From: CADEDV01 sp964437415
Lineage (GTDB): Bacteria > Bacteroidota > Bacteroidia > Chitinophagales > Chitinophagaceae
Assembly (NCBI GenBank): GCA_964437415.1
Contig: CAYTGN010000016.1
Location: 18,513-82,512 of the forward strand
DNA: 64,000 bases
Direction of reading: 5' to 3'
In this document: positions 23,899 through 32,811 of the stretch, in pieces
How the letters are laid out: every line of letters begins with the position of its first letter
How positions within the stretch are numbered: position 1 is the first letter of the stretch
Notes under the pieces: model-generated
The model's database searches: none
What the model was told of the DNA's origin: nothing
The model's input: only the letters and a program-made list of their open reading frames with translations
Made by a program: the position numbers and the translations under genes

Positions 23899-25551
23899 AT
23901 GCTCCCTAAGATCAACCCCGCTTCTACCCCCGCATGGGCTGCCCTGCAGGCACATGCAGCAACCATGAAGAGTGTTCACATGAGAGAACTGTTCCGTAAT
24001 AACCCGGAAAGATTTAAAAAATATTCCCTCTGTGAAAAGGATATTGTTTTTGACTATTCAAAAAACATTATTACTGACCAGACCATCGGGCTGCTGTTGC
24101 AACTGGCCCATGAATGCAAACTGAAGGAAGGCATCGAAGCGATGTTTAACGGCGAACTGATCAACGAAACAGAACACCGGGCTGTTTTGCATACAGCGCT
24201 ACGCAATTTTTCCAAAGAACCTGTTTACACACAAGGCGAAAATGTGATGCCGCTGGTGAAAAAAGCACTGAGGAAAATGAAAAGTTTCTGCGATGCCGTC
24301 CACAGCGGTAAACACAGAGGCTATACCGGGAAAAGAATCAAATACATCGTCAATATCGGCATCGGCGGCAGCGATCTCGGCCCGCTGATGGTGACGGAAG
24401 CGCTGCGGCCTTATAAAATTGATGACATTGAAACGTTCTATGTATCCAATGTGGATGGTACGCATATCGCAGAAACACTGAAGAAAGTAAGCCCCGAAAG
24501 AACATTGTTTCTCATTGCTTCCAAAACTTTCACCACCCAGGAAACCATGACCAATGCGCATACCGCAAGAGAATGGTTCCTCAGGAAAGCAAAGAACGAA
24601 AAACATATCGCCAGCCATTTTGTGGCACTCAGCACCAACGAAACCGAAGTGGTAAAATTCGGGATTGATAAAAAGAACATGTTTGAGTTTTGGGATTGGG
24701 TGGGTGGCCGCTATTCACTCTGGAGTGCTATCGGTCTTTCCATTGCACTCAGCATCGGCTACAAGAATTTTGAATCACTTTTAAAAGGAGCCCACCACAT
24801 TGATAAACATTTCTGTGAAAACTCTTTTGAAAGGAACATTCCTGTGCTGATGGCATTGATCGGTTTATGGTACAGCAATTTCTTCGGCGCACAAAGCGAA
24901 ACGATCCTTCCCTACGATCAGTATATGCACCGCTTTGCCGCTTATTTTCAGCAGGGCAATATGGAAAGCAATGGTAAAAGCATTGACAGGAATGGTGAAG
25001 TTGTTGACTATAACACAGGCCCTGTCATCTGGGGCGAGCCCGGCACCAACGGCCAACATGCTTTTTACCAGCTCATCCACCAGGGCACTTTACTTATTCC
25101 CTGCGATTTTATTGCCCCGTCTCAAACACATAATCCCGTTGGTGACCATCATACCAAATTGCTGAGTAATTTTTTTGCACAAACAGAAGCATTGATGAAT
25201 GGGAAAACAGAAGTGGAAGCAGAAAAAGAATTGGAAAAAGCAGGTTTCAGCAATGAAGAAATTGCCCGCCTGCTGCCTTACAAGGTTTTCAGCGGCAACA
25301 AACCGACCAACTCTTTCTTAGTGAAAAAGATCACTCCTTTTACATTGGGCGAACTGATTGCCCTGTATGAACACAAGATATTTGTGCAGGGTGTGCTCTG
25401 GAATATTTTCAGCTTCGACCAGTGGGGTGTGGAACTTGGCAAACAATTAGCCAGTAAAATTTTACCTGAACTCAGCAATGACCAGCCTGTCAGCAGCCAT
25501 GATGCTTCTACCAACGGGCTCATGAATGCCTATAAGCAAATGAGAAAGTAG
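23899..25551 (+). CDS. pgi: Glucose-6-phosphate isomerase
   Basis: A 550-residue phosphoglucose isomerase interconverting glucose-6-P and fructose-6-P. Signatures are NIGIGGSDLGPLM (phosphate-binding), GGRYSLWSAIG, and the C-terminal LWNIFSFDQWGVELGKQLA. Length matches the bacterial large form. Almost no gap to the threonine aldolase gene, so probably co-transcribed. Confidence 0.98.
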   Translation: MLPKINPASTPAWAALQAHAATMKSVHMRELFRNNPERFKKYSLCEKDIVFDYSKNIITDQTIGLLLQLAHECKLKEGIEAMFNGELINETEHRAVLHTALRNFSKEPVYTQGENVMPLVKKALRKMKSFCDAVHSGKHRGYTGKRIKYIVNIGIGGSDLGPLMVTEALRPYKIDDIETFYVSNVDGTHIAETLKKVSPERTLFLIASKTFTTQETMTNAHTAREWFLRKAKNEKHIASHFVALSTNETEVVKFGIDKKNMFEFWDWVGGRYSLWSAIGLSIALSIGYKNFESLLKGAHHIDKHFCENSFERNIPVLMALIGLWYSNFFGAQSETILPYDQYMHRFAAYFQQGNMESNGKSIDRNGEVVDYNTGPVIWGEPGTNGQHAFYQLIHQGTLLIPCDFIAPSQTHNPVGDHHTKLLSNFFAQTEALMNGKTEVEAEKELEKAGFSNEEIARLLPYKVFSGNKPTNSFLVKKITPFTLGELIALYEHKIFVQGVLWNIFSFDQWGVELGKQLASKILPELSNDQPVSSHDASTNGLMNAYKQMRK

Positions 25552-25613
25552 AATGTTTACAATGCCTGCTCCGATGCATTGTTATTTTGACCGAAAACTT
25601 CATACATTGGCTG

Positions 25614-26882
25614 ATGCTTAGCCGAAGTATCCGCAAATGGGACCTGGTGCTCCTGATGATCAACAGTGTGATCGGCGCCGGCATTTTTGGTCTGCCATCC
25701 AAAATTTTTGCACTATCCGGAGTTTACAGCATCGCCGCCCTTTTCGTTTGCGCCATCGTGGTATTCATTATCATCCTTTGTTTTGCTGAAGTGGGCAGCC
25801 GTTTCAGCCAGACTGGCGGGCCGTATGTTTACACTCTCGAAGCATTTGGACGTTTCCCGGCTTTCCTGATGGGCTGGCTGCTGTTGCTGTCTCGCATCGT
25901 CACTTTTGCAGCATTGCTGAACCTGCTGGTCATCTACCTGTCTTACTTCTCACCTTTCTTTGCCGACAAAACAGCAAGGGCTGTTACCATGCTTTTGATC
26001 ATCGGCACCCTGGGCTGGATCAACCATATTGGTGTGAAAAACACCACCCGTGTCAACAACATGCTCACGGTGGCCAAAATGCTGCCGCTGTTACTATTCA
26101 TTGTTGTTGGTCTTTTTTATGTGCAGCCCGGTTCTTTACAAACAACCACCCCTCCAGCTTTTTCAAATTTTTCAGCTTCTGTTTTTTTACTGGTCTTCGC
26201 CTTCACCGGATTTGAATCAGCAGTGGTGAGCACTGGTGAAATAAAAGAACCCCGCAAAACATTACCCTTTGCACTGGTGCTGTCGGCGCTGATCATTGCG
26301 GTTTTCTATGCTTTGATACAGGTGGTTTGCATCGGCACATTGCCGGGCTTGGCCACTTCGGAAAAACCGTTGGCCGAAGCTGCATATCTGTTTATGGGGA
26401 AAACAGGCGGCAACCTTATTGCGTTGGGCGCCGTTGTCTCCGTCACCGGCACTCTCAATGCCATCATGCTGATCGGGTCCAGGCTGCCTTTTGCACTGGC
26501 ACAGGAAAAACAGTTCCCTTCATTTTTTGCAGCTATTCATCACCGCTACCTTACTCCAGTCCGGTCGCTTTGGTTCTTTGCTGCTATCACAGCAGTTGTC
26601 ACTATTTCAGGAAGTTTCATTTCCTCTGTCACTATCAGCACCATCACCAAAGTGCTTATCTTTTTGGTTGTTTGCGCCACCTTACTGCAACTGCGCCGGA
26701 AAAAAATTGTTTCGGATTATTTTAAACTCCACTACGGGGTGCCGCTGGCCATAACCGGTATCCTGCTGACTTTATGGTTACTGGCCAGCACCAACCGCAA
26801 AGAGATACAGGATGTTTCCATCATGCTGCTTGCCGGGGCTGTACTTTATGGCGTATGGCATTTCAGCAGAAAAAATCGGTAG
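25614..26882 (+). CDS. APC-family amino-acid permease
   Basis: A 422-residue inner-membrane transporter with about 12 hydrophobic helices. The first helix contains the unwound substrate motif GAGIFGLP (IGAGIFGLPSKIF), and helix 6 FAFTGFESAVVSTGE is typical of APC amino-acid transporters. Substrate not predictable. I chose ATG 25614 over a TTG at 25587. Last 24 bases before the methyltransferase gene. Confidence 0.9.
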   Translation: MLSRSIRKWDLVLLMINSVIGAGIFGLPSKIFALSGVYSIAALFVCAIVVFIIILCFAEVGSRFSQTGGPYVYTLEAFGRFPAFLMGWLLLLSRIVTFAALLNLLVIYLSYFSPFFADKTARAVTMLLIIGTLGWINHIGVKNTTRVNNMLTVAKMLPLLLFIVVGLFYVQPGSLQTTTPPAFSNFSASVFLLVFAFTGFESAVVSTGEIKEPRKTLPFALVLSALIIAVFYALIQVVCIGTLPGLATSEKPLAEAAYLFMGKTGGNLIALGAVVSVTGTLNAIMLIGSRLPFALAQEKQFPSFFAAIHHRYLTPVRSLWFFAAITAVVTISGSFISSVTISTITKVLIFLVVCATLLQLRRKKIVSDYFKLHYGVPLAITGILLTLWLLASTNRKEIQDVSIMLLAGAVLYGVWHFSRKNR

Positions 26883-26905
26883 CTTAGACCACTCAAAAAA
26901 TCATC

Positions 26906-27568
26906 ATGGCTGAAGAACAACATGGCCCTGACCCAAAAGAACTGGCCGCTCAGTTAAGAAAACCCGCCGGGGAATTCGGAACTATTGTTGGCAAAAACAT
27001 GAACGAGGTCAATAATTCATTGTATGACCTGGTGCTGGATACGATGAATTTGAAAAAAGGAGAAAAAATCCTGGAGATCGGCTTTGGCAACGGCAAATTG
27101 TTTGATAAACTTTTTGCCATCCAAAATGACCTGCATATTGCCGGACTTGATTATTCAGCAGACATGGTCCAAGAAGCATTAGAAAACAACCGGCAGCATA
27201 TCAGCAGCGGCAAAATGGAACTGAAACATGGCAGCAGTGAGGCCATTCCTTTTCCGGACAATTCCTTTGATAAGATATTTTGCTGTAATGTCATCTATTT
27301 CTGGGATGAACCTGCAGCACACTTAAAAGAAGTACGCCGGGTCCTGAAACCCGGGGGTATTTTTTACGCTGGCTTCCGCAGCAGCAGTTCCATGGAAGCT
27401 TTCCCTTTCACAAAATTTGGATTCAAATTGTATGAAGAACCTGAATGGAGACAGTTGATCCTATTAAATGAACTTACACACCATGAAACAAAGGAAAACA
27501 GTGAAAAACTTGAGATCGAAGAAGGAAATTTTATAATGACAGCATACTGTGTGGCAGCAAAAAAGTAA
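26906..27568 (+). CDS. Class I SAM-dependent methyltransferase
   Basis: A 220-residue methyltransferase of the Methyltransf_11/25 type. The SAM loop is ILEIGFGNGKLFDKL near residues 53-67, followed by IAGLDYSADMV (motif II) and FDKIFCCNVIYFWDEP (motif III/IV). Substrate unknown. Ends the four-gene + strand cluster, convergent with parC 18 bases away. Confidence 0.9.
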   Translation: MAEEQHGPDPKELAAQLRKPAGEFGTIVGKNMNEVNNSLYDLVLDTMNLKKGEKILEIGFGNGKLFDKLFAIQNDLHIAGLDYSADMVQEALENNRQHISSGKMELKHGSSEAIPFPDNSFDKIFCCNVIYFWDEPAAHLKEVRRVLKPGGIFYAGFRSSSSMEAFPFTKFGFKLYEEPEWRQLILLNELTHHETKENSEKLEIEEGNFIMTAYCVAAKK

Positions 27569-27586
27569 ACCGGCCGGTAAGTCATA

Positions 27587-30109
27587 CTAAAAAAGCTCCT
27601 GCTGTTTATTTTCTCCCTGCTGCTTCACCCATTCCATTTCCACACTCTTGCTATAATCAACCAGTTTGGCGCCAACCGCTTTCCAGCCCATCACTTCTAC
27701 CATTTTTGCAATTTTGAATTTTGCTTTTCTCACCTGTGAACCCCTGCCCTGTTGCACTGCCAAAACCGGTTCTTCATCCGTTGTAACTGCTTCCACATAA
27801 TTCCCTTCCCCTTCTTTGATGAACATGAACTTTGATTTAAGTGTGGTGGTTTCAATTTTGAAACGCTTCACCGTGTATTGCTTTTTGTCATTATCAACAT
27901 ACACAGCCGTAATAATCTTCTCCGGGGAGAATTTACCGATATGCAACACTTTCTCCACATCAAATTTCTGTGTCATTTCCTGGTCGGTGATCTCATAATA
28001 ACCGTCATTATATATCACCAGTATCCTGTCTTCCCCTTCAAAAACGCCAAGATATATCCCTTTTTCCTCCGTAGTCAGTCGGCCGAATTTTTCATCAAAC
28101 CACATCTTTTTGCCTGCAAGGGTTGCTTTACCGGCTTCTTTTAGTTTTACACCATCGGATTTTATCGGGTATTTTGTTACGGTGATTCCCTTGCTCGCCC
28201 GGCCGGTTATTTCCAGTTCAGCAAAATTATACTCAAGCTCTTTCTTATGGGCTTTACTACCCGGCGTGAGAATAATTTTTACTATCTCTGCTTCCCCGTT
28301 TGGATTTACACTCAGGTAATGCACTTTGCTTCTTTCATGTTCTTTGGCAAGAAAATAATCCTTATCTCTTGTGACCCCGGTAACGTTAAACCTTTTGGCA
28401 AAACTTTTACCGCTGCTGCCATCCATATATATCATGTTGTAGGTGGTACGTTCATCATTCTTTTGAAAAACGGCCACATGCAAAATGTCTTTACCTATGA
28501 AAGACTTATCACTCACCTTGACCACTTTCATCACCCCGTTCCTGGCAAAGGCAATGATGTCATCAAGGTCAGAACATTCAAACAGGAATTCATCTTTCTT
28601 TAACCCGGTTCCGATAAATCCTTCTTCCCTGTTCACATAGATCTTAGTGTTGGCAATGGCCACCTGTTTGGCTTCGATCACTTCAAACTGTTTGATCTCA
28701 GTTTTTCTTTCCCTGCCCTTACCATACTTTCTCAACAGGTTCTCGTAATAGGCCACGGCATAATCAACCAGGTTATTCAGGTCATGCTTCACCTGTTTGA
28801 TCTCTGCCTCCAGACCTTTGATCTGGTCATTCAGTTCATCAATATCTAATTTATAAATGCGGCGTACCGGCTTTTCTGTCAGCTTGACAATATCTTCTCT
28901 TGTAATGGCCCTTTTCAGTTGTTTTTTGAAAGGAACAAATGCCTTGTCAATCGCTTCCAGCACCTTATCCCATGTTTCATGCTTCTTCTCCAGTTCCTTG
29001 TATATTTTTTCCTCGAAGAAGATTTTCTCCAAAGAAGTGTAGTGCCATTTCTCCTGCAGTTCGGTCAGTTTGATCTGCAGTTCTTTTTCCAGCAGGTCTC
29101 TTGTGTTATCGGCCGATATCTTCAATAGTTCCTGTACACCCAAAAACTGTGGTTTCATGTCCACGATTACACAGGCATTGGGAGAAATGGAAATTTCGCA
29201 GTCGGTGAATTTGTACAAAGCATCAATGGTGATGTCGGGAGAAATACCGGCAGCCAAATCAACCTGTATCTCCACTTCGGCTGCTGTGTTGTCCGTCACC
29301 TTCCTGATCTTGATCTTTCCCTGGTCATTGGCTTTCACAATGGATTCCATCAGTTGTGACGTAGTAACACCATACGGCACACTTTTGATCAACAAGGTTT
29401 TCTTATCCAGTTCTTCGATATGTGCCCGCACTTTCACCTTACCGCCCCGCTTGCCATTGTTATAATCAGCCACATCAATCATACCGCCAGTCTGGAAATC
29501 GGGAAAGAGTTCAAATCTTTTCCCCCTCAAATATTTTATCGAAGCTTCAATCAGTTCACAAAAATTATGCGGAAGGATTTTGGTTGACAAACCCACTGCA
29601 ATTCCATCAGCTCCCTGTGCAAGTAATAATGGAAACTTTACCGGCAAAGTCACCGGTTCATTCTTTCTGCCGTCATAACTCAGTTGCCAATCGGTTGTTT
29701 TGTTATTGAAAGCAACTTCCAATGCAAACTTGCTGAGTCTTGCTTCAATATACCTGGCAGCTGCCACATCATCACCTGTCCTTACATCGCCCCAGTTGCC
29801 TTGTGTGTCTATCATCAAATCCTTCTGACCCATGTTCACCAATGCATCACCGATGGAAGCATCGCCGTGTGGATGATATTGCATAGCCTGCCCGATGATG
29901 TTCGCCACTTTGTTAAAACGGCCATCATCCATTTCTTTCATCGCATGAAGGATTCGGCGCTGCACTGGTTTCAATCCGTCCTCAATAGCCGGAACCGCCC
30001 TTTCGAGGATTACATACGAAGCATAATCCAAAAACCATGTCTTATACTGCCCATGTAATCCCGAATCGTTATTGGTGATCTCTGTTAATTTGTTCTTTGC
30101 TGCACTCAT
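27587..30109 (-). CDS. parC: DNA topoisomerase IV subunit A
   Basis: An 840-residue type IIA topoisomerase A subunit: breakage-reunion domain with catalytic Y120 in AAARYIEARLS, long coiled-coil gate helices at about 330-480, and a divergent beta-pinwheel C-terminus. Works with ParE to separate daughter chromosomes. It is the last gene of the operon starting with parE. The pinwheel lacks a gyrase-type GyrA box that I can see, and linkage to parE supports ParC over GyrA. Confidence 0.95.
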   Translation of the reverse strand: MSAAKNKLTEITNNDSGLHGQYKTWFLDYASYVILERAVPAIEDGLKPVQRRILHAMKEMDDGRFNKVANIIGQAMQYHPHGDASIGDALVNMGQKDLMIDTQGNWGDVRTGDDVAAARYIEARLSKFALEVAFNNKTTDWQLSYDGRKNEPVTLPVKFPLLLAQGADGIAVGLSTKILPHNFCELIEASIKYLRGKRFELFPDFQTGGMIDVADYNNGKRGGKVKVRAHIEELDKKTLLIKSVPYGVTTSQLMESIVKANDQGKIKIRKVTDNTAAEVEIQVDLAAGISPDITIDALYKFTDCEISISPNACVIVDMKPQFLGVQELLKISADNTRDLLEKELQIKLTELQEKWHYTSLEKIFFEEKIYKELEKKHETWDKVLEAIDKAFVPFKKQLKRAITREDIVKLTEKPVRRIYKLDIDELNDQIKGLEAEIKQVKHDLNNLVDYAVAYYENLLRKYGKGRERKTEIKQFEVIEAKQVAIANTKIYVNREEGFIGTGLKKDEFLFECSDLDDIIAFARNGVMKVVKVSDKSFIGKDILHVAVFQKNDERTTYNMIYMDGSSGKSFAKRFNVTGVTRDKDYFLAKEHERSKVHYLSVNPNGEAEIVKIILTPGSKAHKKELEYNFAELEITGRASKGITVTKYPIKSDGVKLKEAGKATLAGKKMWFDEKFGRLTTEEKGIYLGVFEGEDRILVIYNDGYYEITDQEMTQKFDVEKVLHIGKFSPEKIITAVYVDNDKKQYTVKRFKIETTTLKSKFMFIKEGEGNYVEAVTTDEEPVLAVQQGRGSQVRKAKFKIAKMVEVMGWKAVGAKLVDYSKSVEMEWVKQQGENKQQELF

Positions 30110-30112
30110 GAT

Positions 30113-30466
30113 TTATTTCTTTCCAATTTCGCCTAAATGAGTAAACTTAAACCCGTTTGCATATTTCAACCCATAGCCGAACATCCTGTCCATGGAAGAG
30201 TGGCCAAACAAAACAATGCCGGCTTGCTGCATCAACACATCATTCAAAAGCCATCCTGCTGCAAAAACCGCTACAGCTATTCCCTTATGATGAAACAAAT
30301 TGTAGCAGATGGCTCCAATCCTGTTGCCTGCCGCATAGCCGATCATACTTATGTCGGGTCCAAGGATCAGCAACAGGTACCACCACCACTCGATCCCAAA
30401 CAGGGAAAGGGCATAGATACTAATGCCCAGCATGGCCGCTTCTTCCAGTTTCAAAACGTTTTTCAT
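30113..30466 (-). CDS. DUF4260 membrane protein
   Basis: A 117-residue membrane protein with three or four helices (YALSLFGIEWWWYLLLIL, MIGYAAGNRIGAICYNLFHH, IAVAVFAAGWLLNDVLMQ) and a C-terminal FGYGLKY motif typical of DUF4260. Function unknown. Three bases separate it from parC and two from the DUF1835 gene, so it belongs to the parE-parC operon. Confidence 0.88.
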   Translation of the reverse strand: MKNVLKLEEAAMLGISIYALSLFGIEWWWYLLLILGPDISMIGYAAGNRIGAICYNLFHHKGIAVAVFAAGWLLNDVLMQQAGIVLFGHSSMDRMFGYGLKYANGFKFTHLGEIGKK

Positions 30467-30468
30467 AC

Positions 30469-31320
30469 CTATTGTGCTTCTTCAGCCTGCGCAATAACTT
30501 CTGATTGTTTTGCACCGGCCAATTTTACATCAAAATCTTTCCAGCCCTTGTTCACATCGCCTGTTACTTCCACTTTCCCGGCATTGATCAGTTCTTTCAT
30601 CCGCCACATCACAAACACATCGCCTGTCCTGATCTTCATCCGGTGCAAAGTATTGGTCAGCACCCTTGTCGCTTTTTGCCATTCCGAAGTGATATTCTTC
30701 AGCAATTCGCTGTCATAAAAAGTTTCATCCTTTCCGGCGATCTTTTTGCCACCTTCCAGAATTCTCACCGCTGCATTTTCATCAGCGAGTTTTTTCCATT
30801 CATCCGGGTCCACTTCAAATTCACTCAGTGTTATCGGGCGGCAAAGCTTTTTGGCTTTTAAAAATTCCTTGGGTTGTATTTCCTGCAGCCAGGACGGGTA
30901 AAATATCTGCCCTTTTTCATTGATGAAAGGCAGGTTGTTCATATACAGCACCATCACTCTTCCCTGGAATTCCCGCAACTGCGGCATCAGCCAGTAGTAG
31001 CCACATACATCATGCTGGTTCTGTCCCATCCAAATCCAAACCTGGTCTTCTGCATTCGCTTCAAGTTTCTCCTTAATCTCTTTCACGGTTTGCCTGTCAT
31101 CAAAGCTACCGGCGAGGTCTTCTTTATATGGGGAGCCCTGTATCAGGTTTCTCCACCATTCCACTCTTGCATTCCAGCCTTCTTCCTTATCAATACCCGC
31201 AAGCGGCCCAACGGCGAAATCATCTTTGATCTGCAGCACTTCACCGGCAAGCGTTTCGTCCAGTTCCATCACCTGCTGCATCAATGCCACCTCCGATTCA
31301 TTAAAAACGATGTGTATCAT
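30469..31320 (-). CDS. DUF1835/DUF3658 protein
   Basis: A 283-residue soluble protein starting MIHIVFNESEVALMQQVM, with EVLQIKDDFAVGPLAGID characteristic of DUF1835 and a C-terminal DUF3658-like part. Function not known. Its stop and start overlap or nearly touch the neighbours, placing it within the parE-parC operon. Confidence 0.85.
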   Translation of the reverse strand: MIHIVFNESEVALMQQVMELDETLAGEVLQIKDDFAVGPLAGIDKEEGWNARVEWWRNLIQGSPYKEDLAGSFDDRQTVKEIKEKLEANAEDQVWIWMGQNQHDVCGYYWLMPQLREFQGRVMVLYMNNLPFINEKGQIFYPSWLQEIQPKEFLKAKKLCRPITLSEFEVDPDEWKKLADENAAVRILEGGKKIAGKDETFYDSELLKNITSEWQKATRVLTNTLHRMKIRTGDVFVMWRMKELINAGKVEVTGDVNKGWKDFDVKLAGAKQSEVIAQAEEAQ

Positions 31321-32072
31321 ATTGCTTTCTCTTTATGAATAAAAATAAAATCACCGTGTAGTTCAGCCACACCCTCCACCACTCTTTCCAGGTTTTTTTC
31401 ATTCAGCTGGTACTTGATAAAATCATTTTTTGCCAGTAATCTTTCCACTTCTTCTTTCTGATCGCCCCATGTTTCCAGCTGAATGATCGGTTTAAATTTT
31501 AATAAAATTGGCATTATCTCTGGCAACACTACAATTTCGTACCCTTCAATATCACATTTGAAATAGTCAATCCTCTCAAAACCGGCAAACAACTCCGATG
31601 CCTTTACCATTTCCGCTTCAAAAGAAAACTCATGCTGCTCCGGTTTTGTACCAGTCTTCTCATCATGCACCTGAGACAATCCTGCCCGCAAATATCCAAA
31701 ACGGGAAGGTGTTACCATGTAGATTTTCTTATTTTCTTTCCCCAATGCATACGGCACTAACTGCACATTGCGGCAACTCCGGGTTCCCCAACGGATAATT
31801 TTCATATACAGCGGTACCGGCTCTATCGCTATCACTTTTCCCGTCGGACCTGCCCATTTAGAAAACAGTTTGGTATAATAACCTAGATTAGCGCCAAGGT
31901 CAACAATATGGTCGCCTTTCCGCACCAGTTTATGAACATAGTAATGATACTTGTACATATAGTTGCTCTTCAGCAAACCAAGTTTATAGGCAAAGAAAAA
32001 TCCCTTGTTCAGCATTTTAAGGAACCGTTCTTCACCCAATAGCCTGAAAAGAAGTTTCTTAATGGCCTGCAT
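31317..32072 (-). CDS. FkbM-family methyltransferase
   Basis: A 251-residue SAM methyltransferase. Motif I is IVDLGANLGYYTKLFSK, acidic loop VIAIEPVP, and the FkbM signature IDYFKCDIEGYE later. Usually methylates hydroxyls on sugars or natural products. I chose ATG 32072, one base past the stop of the TylF-like gene; a TTG at 32081 is the alternative. Overlaps the DUF1835 start by four bases. Confidence 0.9.
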   Translation of the reverse strand: MQAIKKLLFRLLGEERFLKMLNKGFFFAYKLGLLKSNYMYKYHYYVHKLVRKGDHIVDLGANLGYYTKLFSKWAGPTGKVIAIEPVPLYMKIIRWGTRSCRNVQLVPYALGKENKKIYMVTPSRFGYLRAGLSQVHDEKTGTKPEQHEFSFEAEMVKASELFAGFERIDYFKCDIEGYEIVVLPEIMPILLKFKPIIQLETWGDQKEEVERLLAKNDFIKYQLNEKNLERVVEGVAELHGDFIFIHKEKAI

Positions 32073-32073
32073 G

Positions 32074-32808
32074 TTAAGCAACTGACTTTTTGATCTTCAC
32101 AGCAAGAAATAAATAATTATTGGCAGCGCCAATAACTTCATAATTCACATAAAAGCTTTCTGTAAATATTTGAAAAGCCCGGAATTCATGGGTAGGCACC
32201 GCAAATTCGTCAAACAATATGATGTCGCCATCATTCAGGAAACGGTATAACTGCGAAAAAACAAAGATGGTGGAGCTGAACAAGTCAGCATCCATATGAA
32301 TGAGTTTTCTTTTTTTGCTTTTATACCCGTCAAGAAAATGCACCAGTGTGTCCTGGAAAAGTCCTTTATAAAAACCGGCTCTTGGATCTGTCACATTTAT
32401 AGATTCCAATGTGGCGGCCATGGAGCCTTTGCCAAAAGGACCGAATGCCTCAGGCAGTCCTTCAAAAGTGTCAAACCCGAAAAAATTAGATTCAGTATTT
32501 GTGTTATGTGCCAGCCACCAGCGAAAAGAACTTCCGCTGCTCACACCAAATTCAAAATAATCAATTGCTTTTTTGTCTAATCCCTCTGCCTTGCTCACTT
32601 CTTCATACAGGATATAACGACGGTTGTAATCCCATTTCCGCTGGTACCAGTCATTATAACCATTCACTTTTGCCTGTCTTCTCCATTTGCTCAGCTTCGA
32701 CATATAAAGCAGGTTGGAAAAGAAACCACTGAACGGTTCTGTAAGCCCATGCAGCTTCCACCGCATGAACAGCGATTTTGTTTTTCGTATGAGTCCAAGC
32801 TTTGACAT
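32074..32808 (-). CDS. TylF/MycF-type methyltransferase
   Basis: A 244-residue class I methyltransferase of the macrocin O-methyltransferase type: FFEFGVSSGSSFRWWLA (glycine loop variant), NFFGFDTFEGLPEAFG and HMDADLFSSTIFVFSQL followed by GDIILFDEF, the metal-binding acid pattern. Probably acts on a sugar or glycan. Directly follows parE with a 3-base gap. Confidence 0.9.
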   Translation of the reverse strand: MSKLGLIRKTKSLFMRWKLHGLTEPFSGFFSNLLYMSKLSKWRRQAKVNGYNDWYQRKWDYNRRYILYEEVSKAEGLDKKAIDYFEFGVSSGSSFRWWLAHNTNTESNFFGFDTFEGLPEAFGPFGKGSMAATLESINVTDPRAGFYKGLFQDTLVHFLDGYKSKKRKLIHMDADLFSSTIFVFSQLYRFLNDGDIILFDEFAVPTHEFRAFQIFTESFYVNYEVIGAANNYLFLAVKIKKSVA

Positions 32809-32811
32809 GAT

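Noticed and set aside
27587..30109. Gyrase A instead of ParC
   Set aside because: No gyrase box seen and parE is in the same operon.
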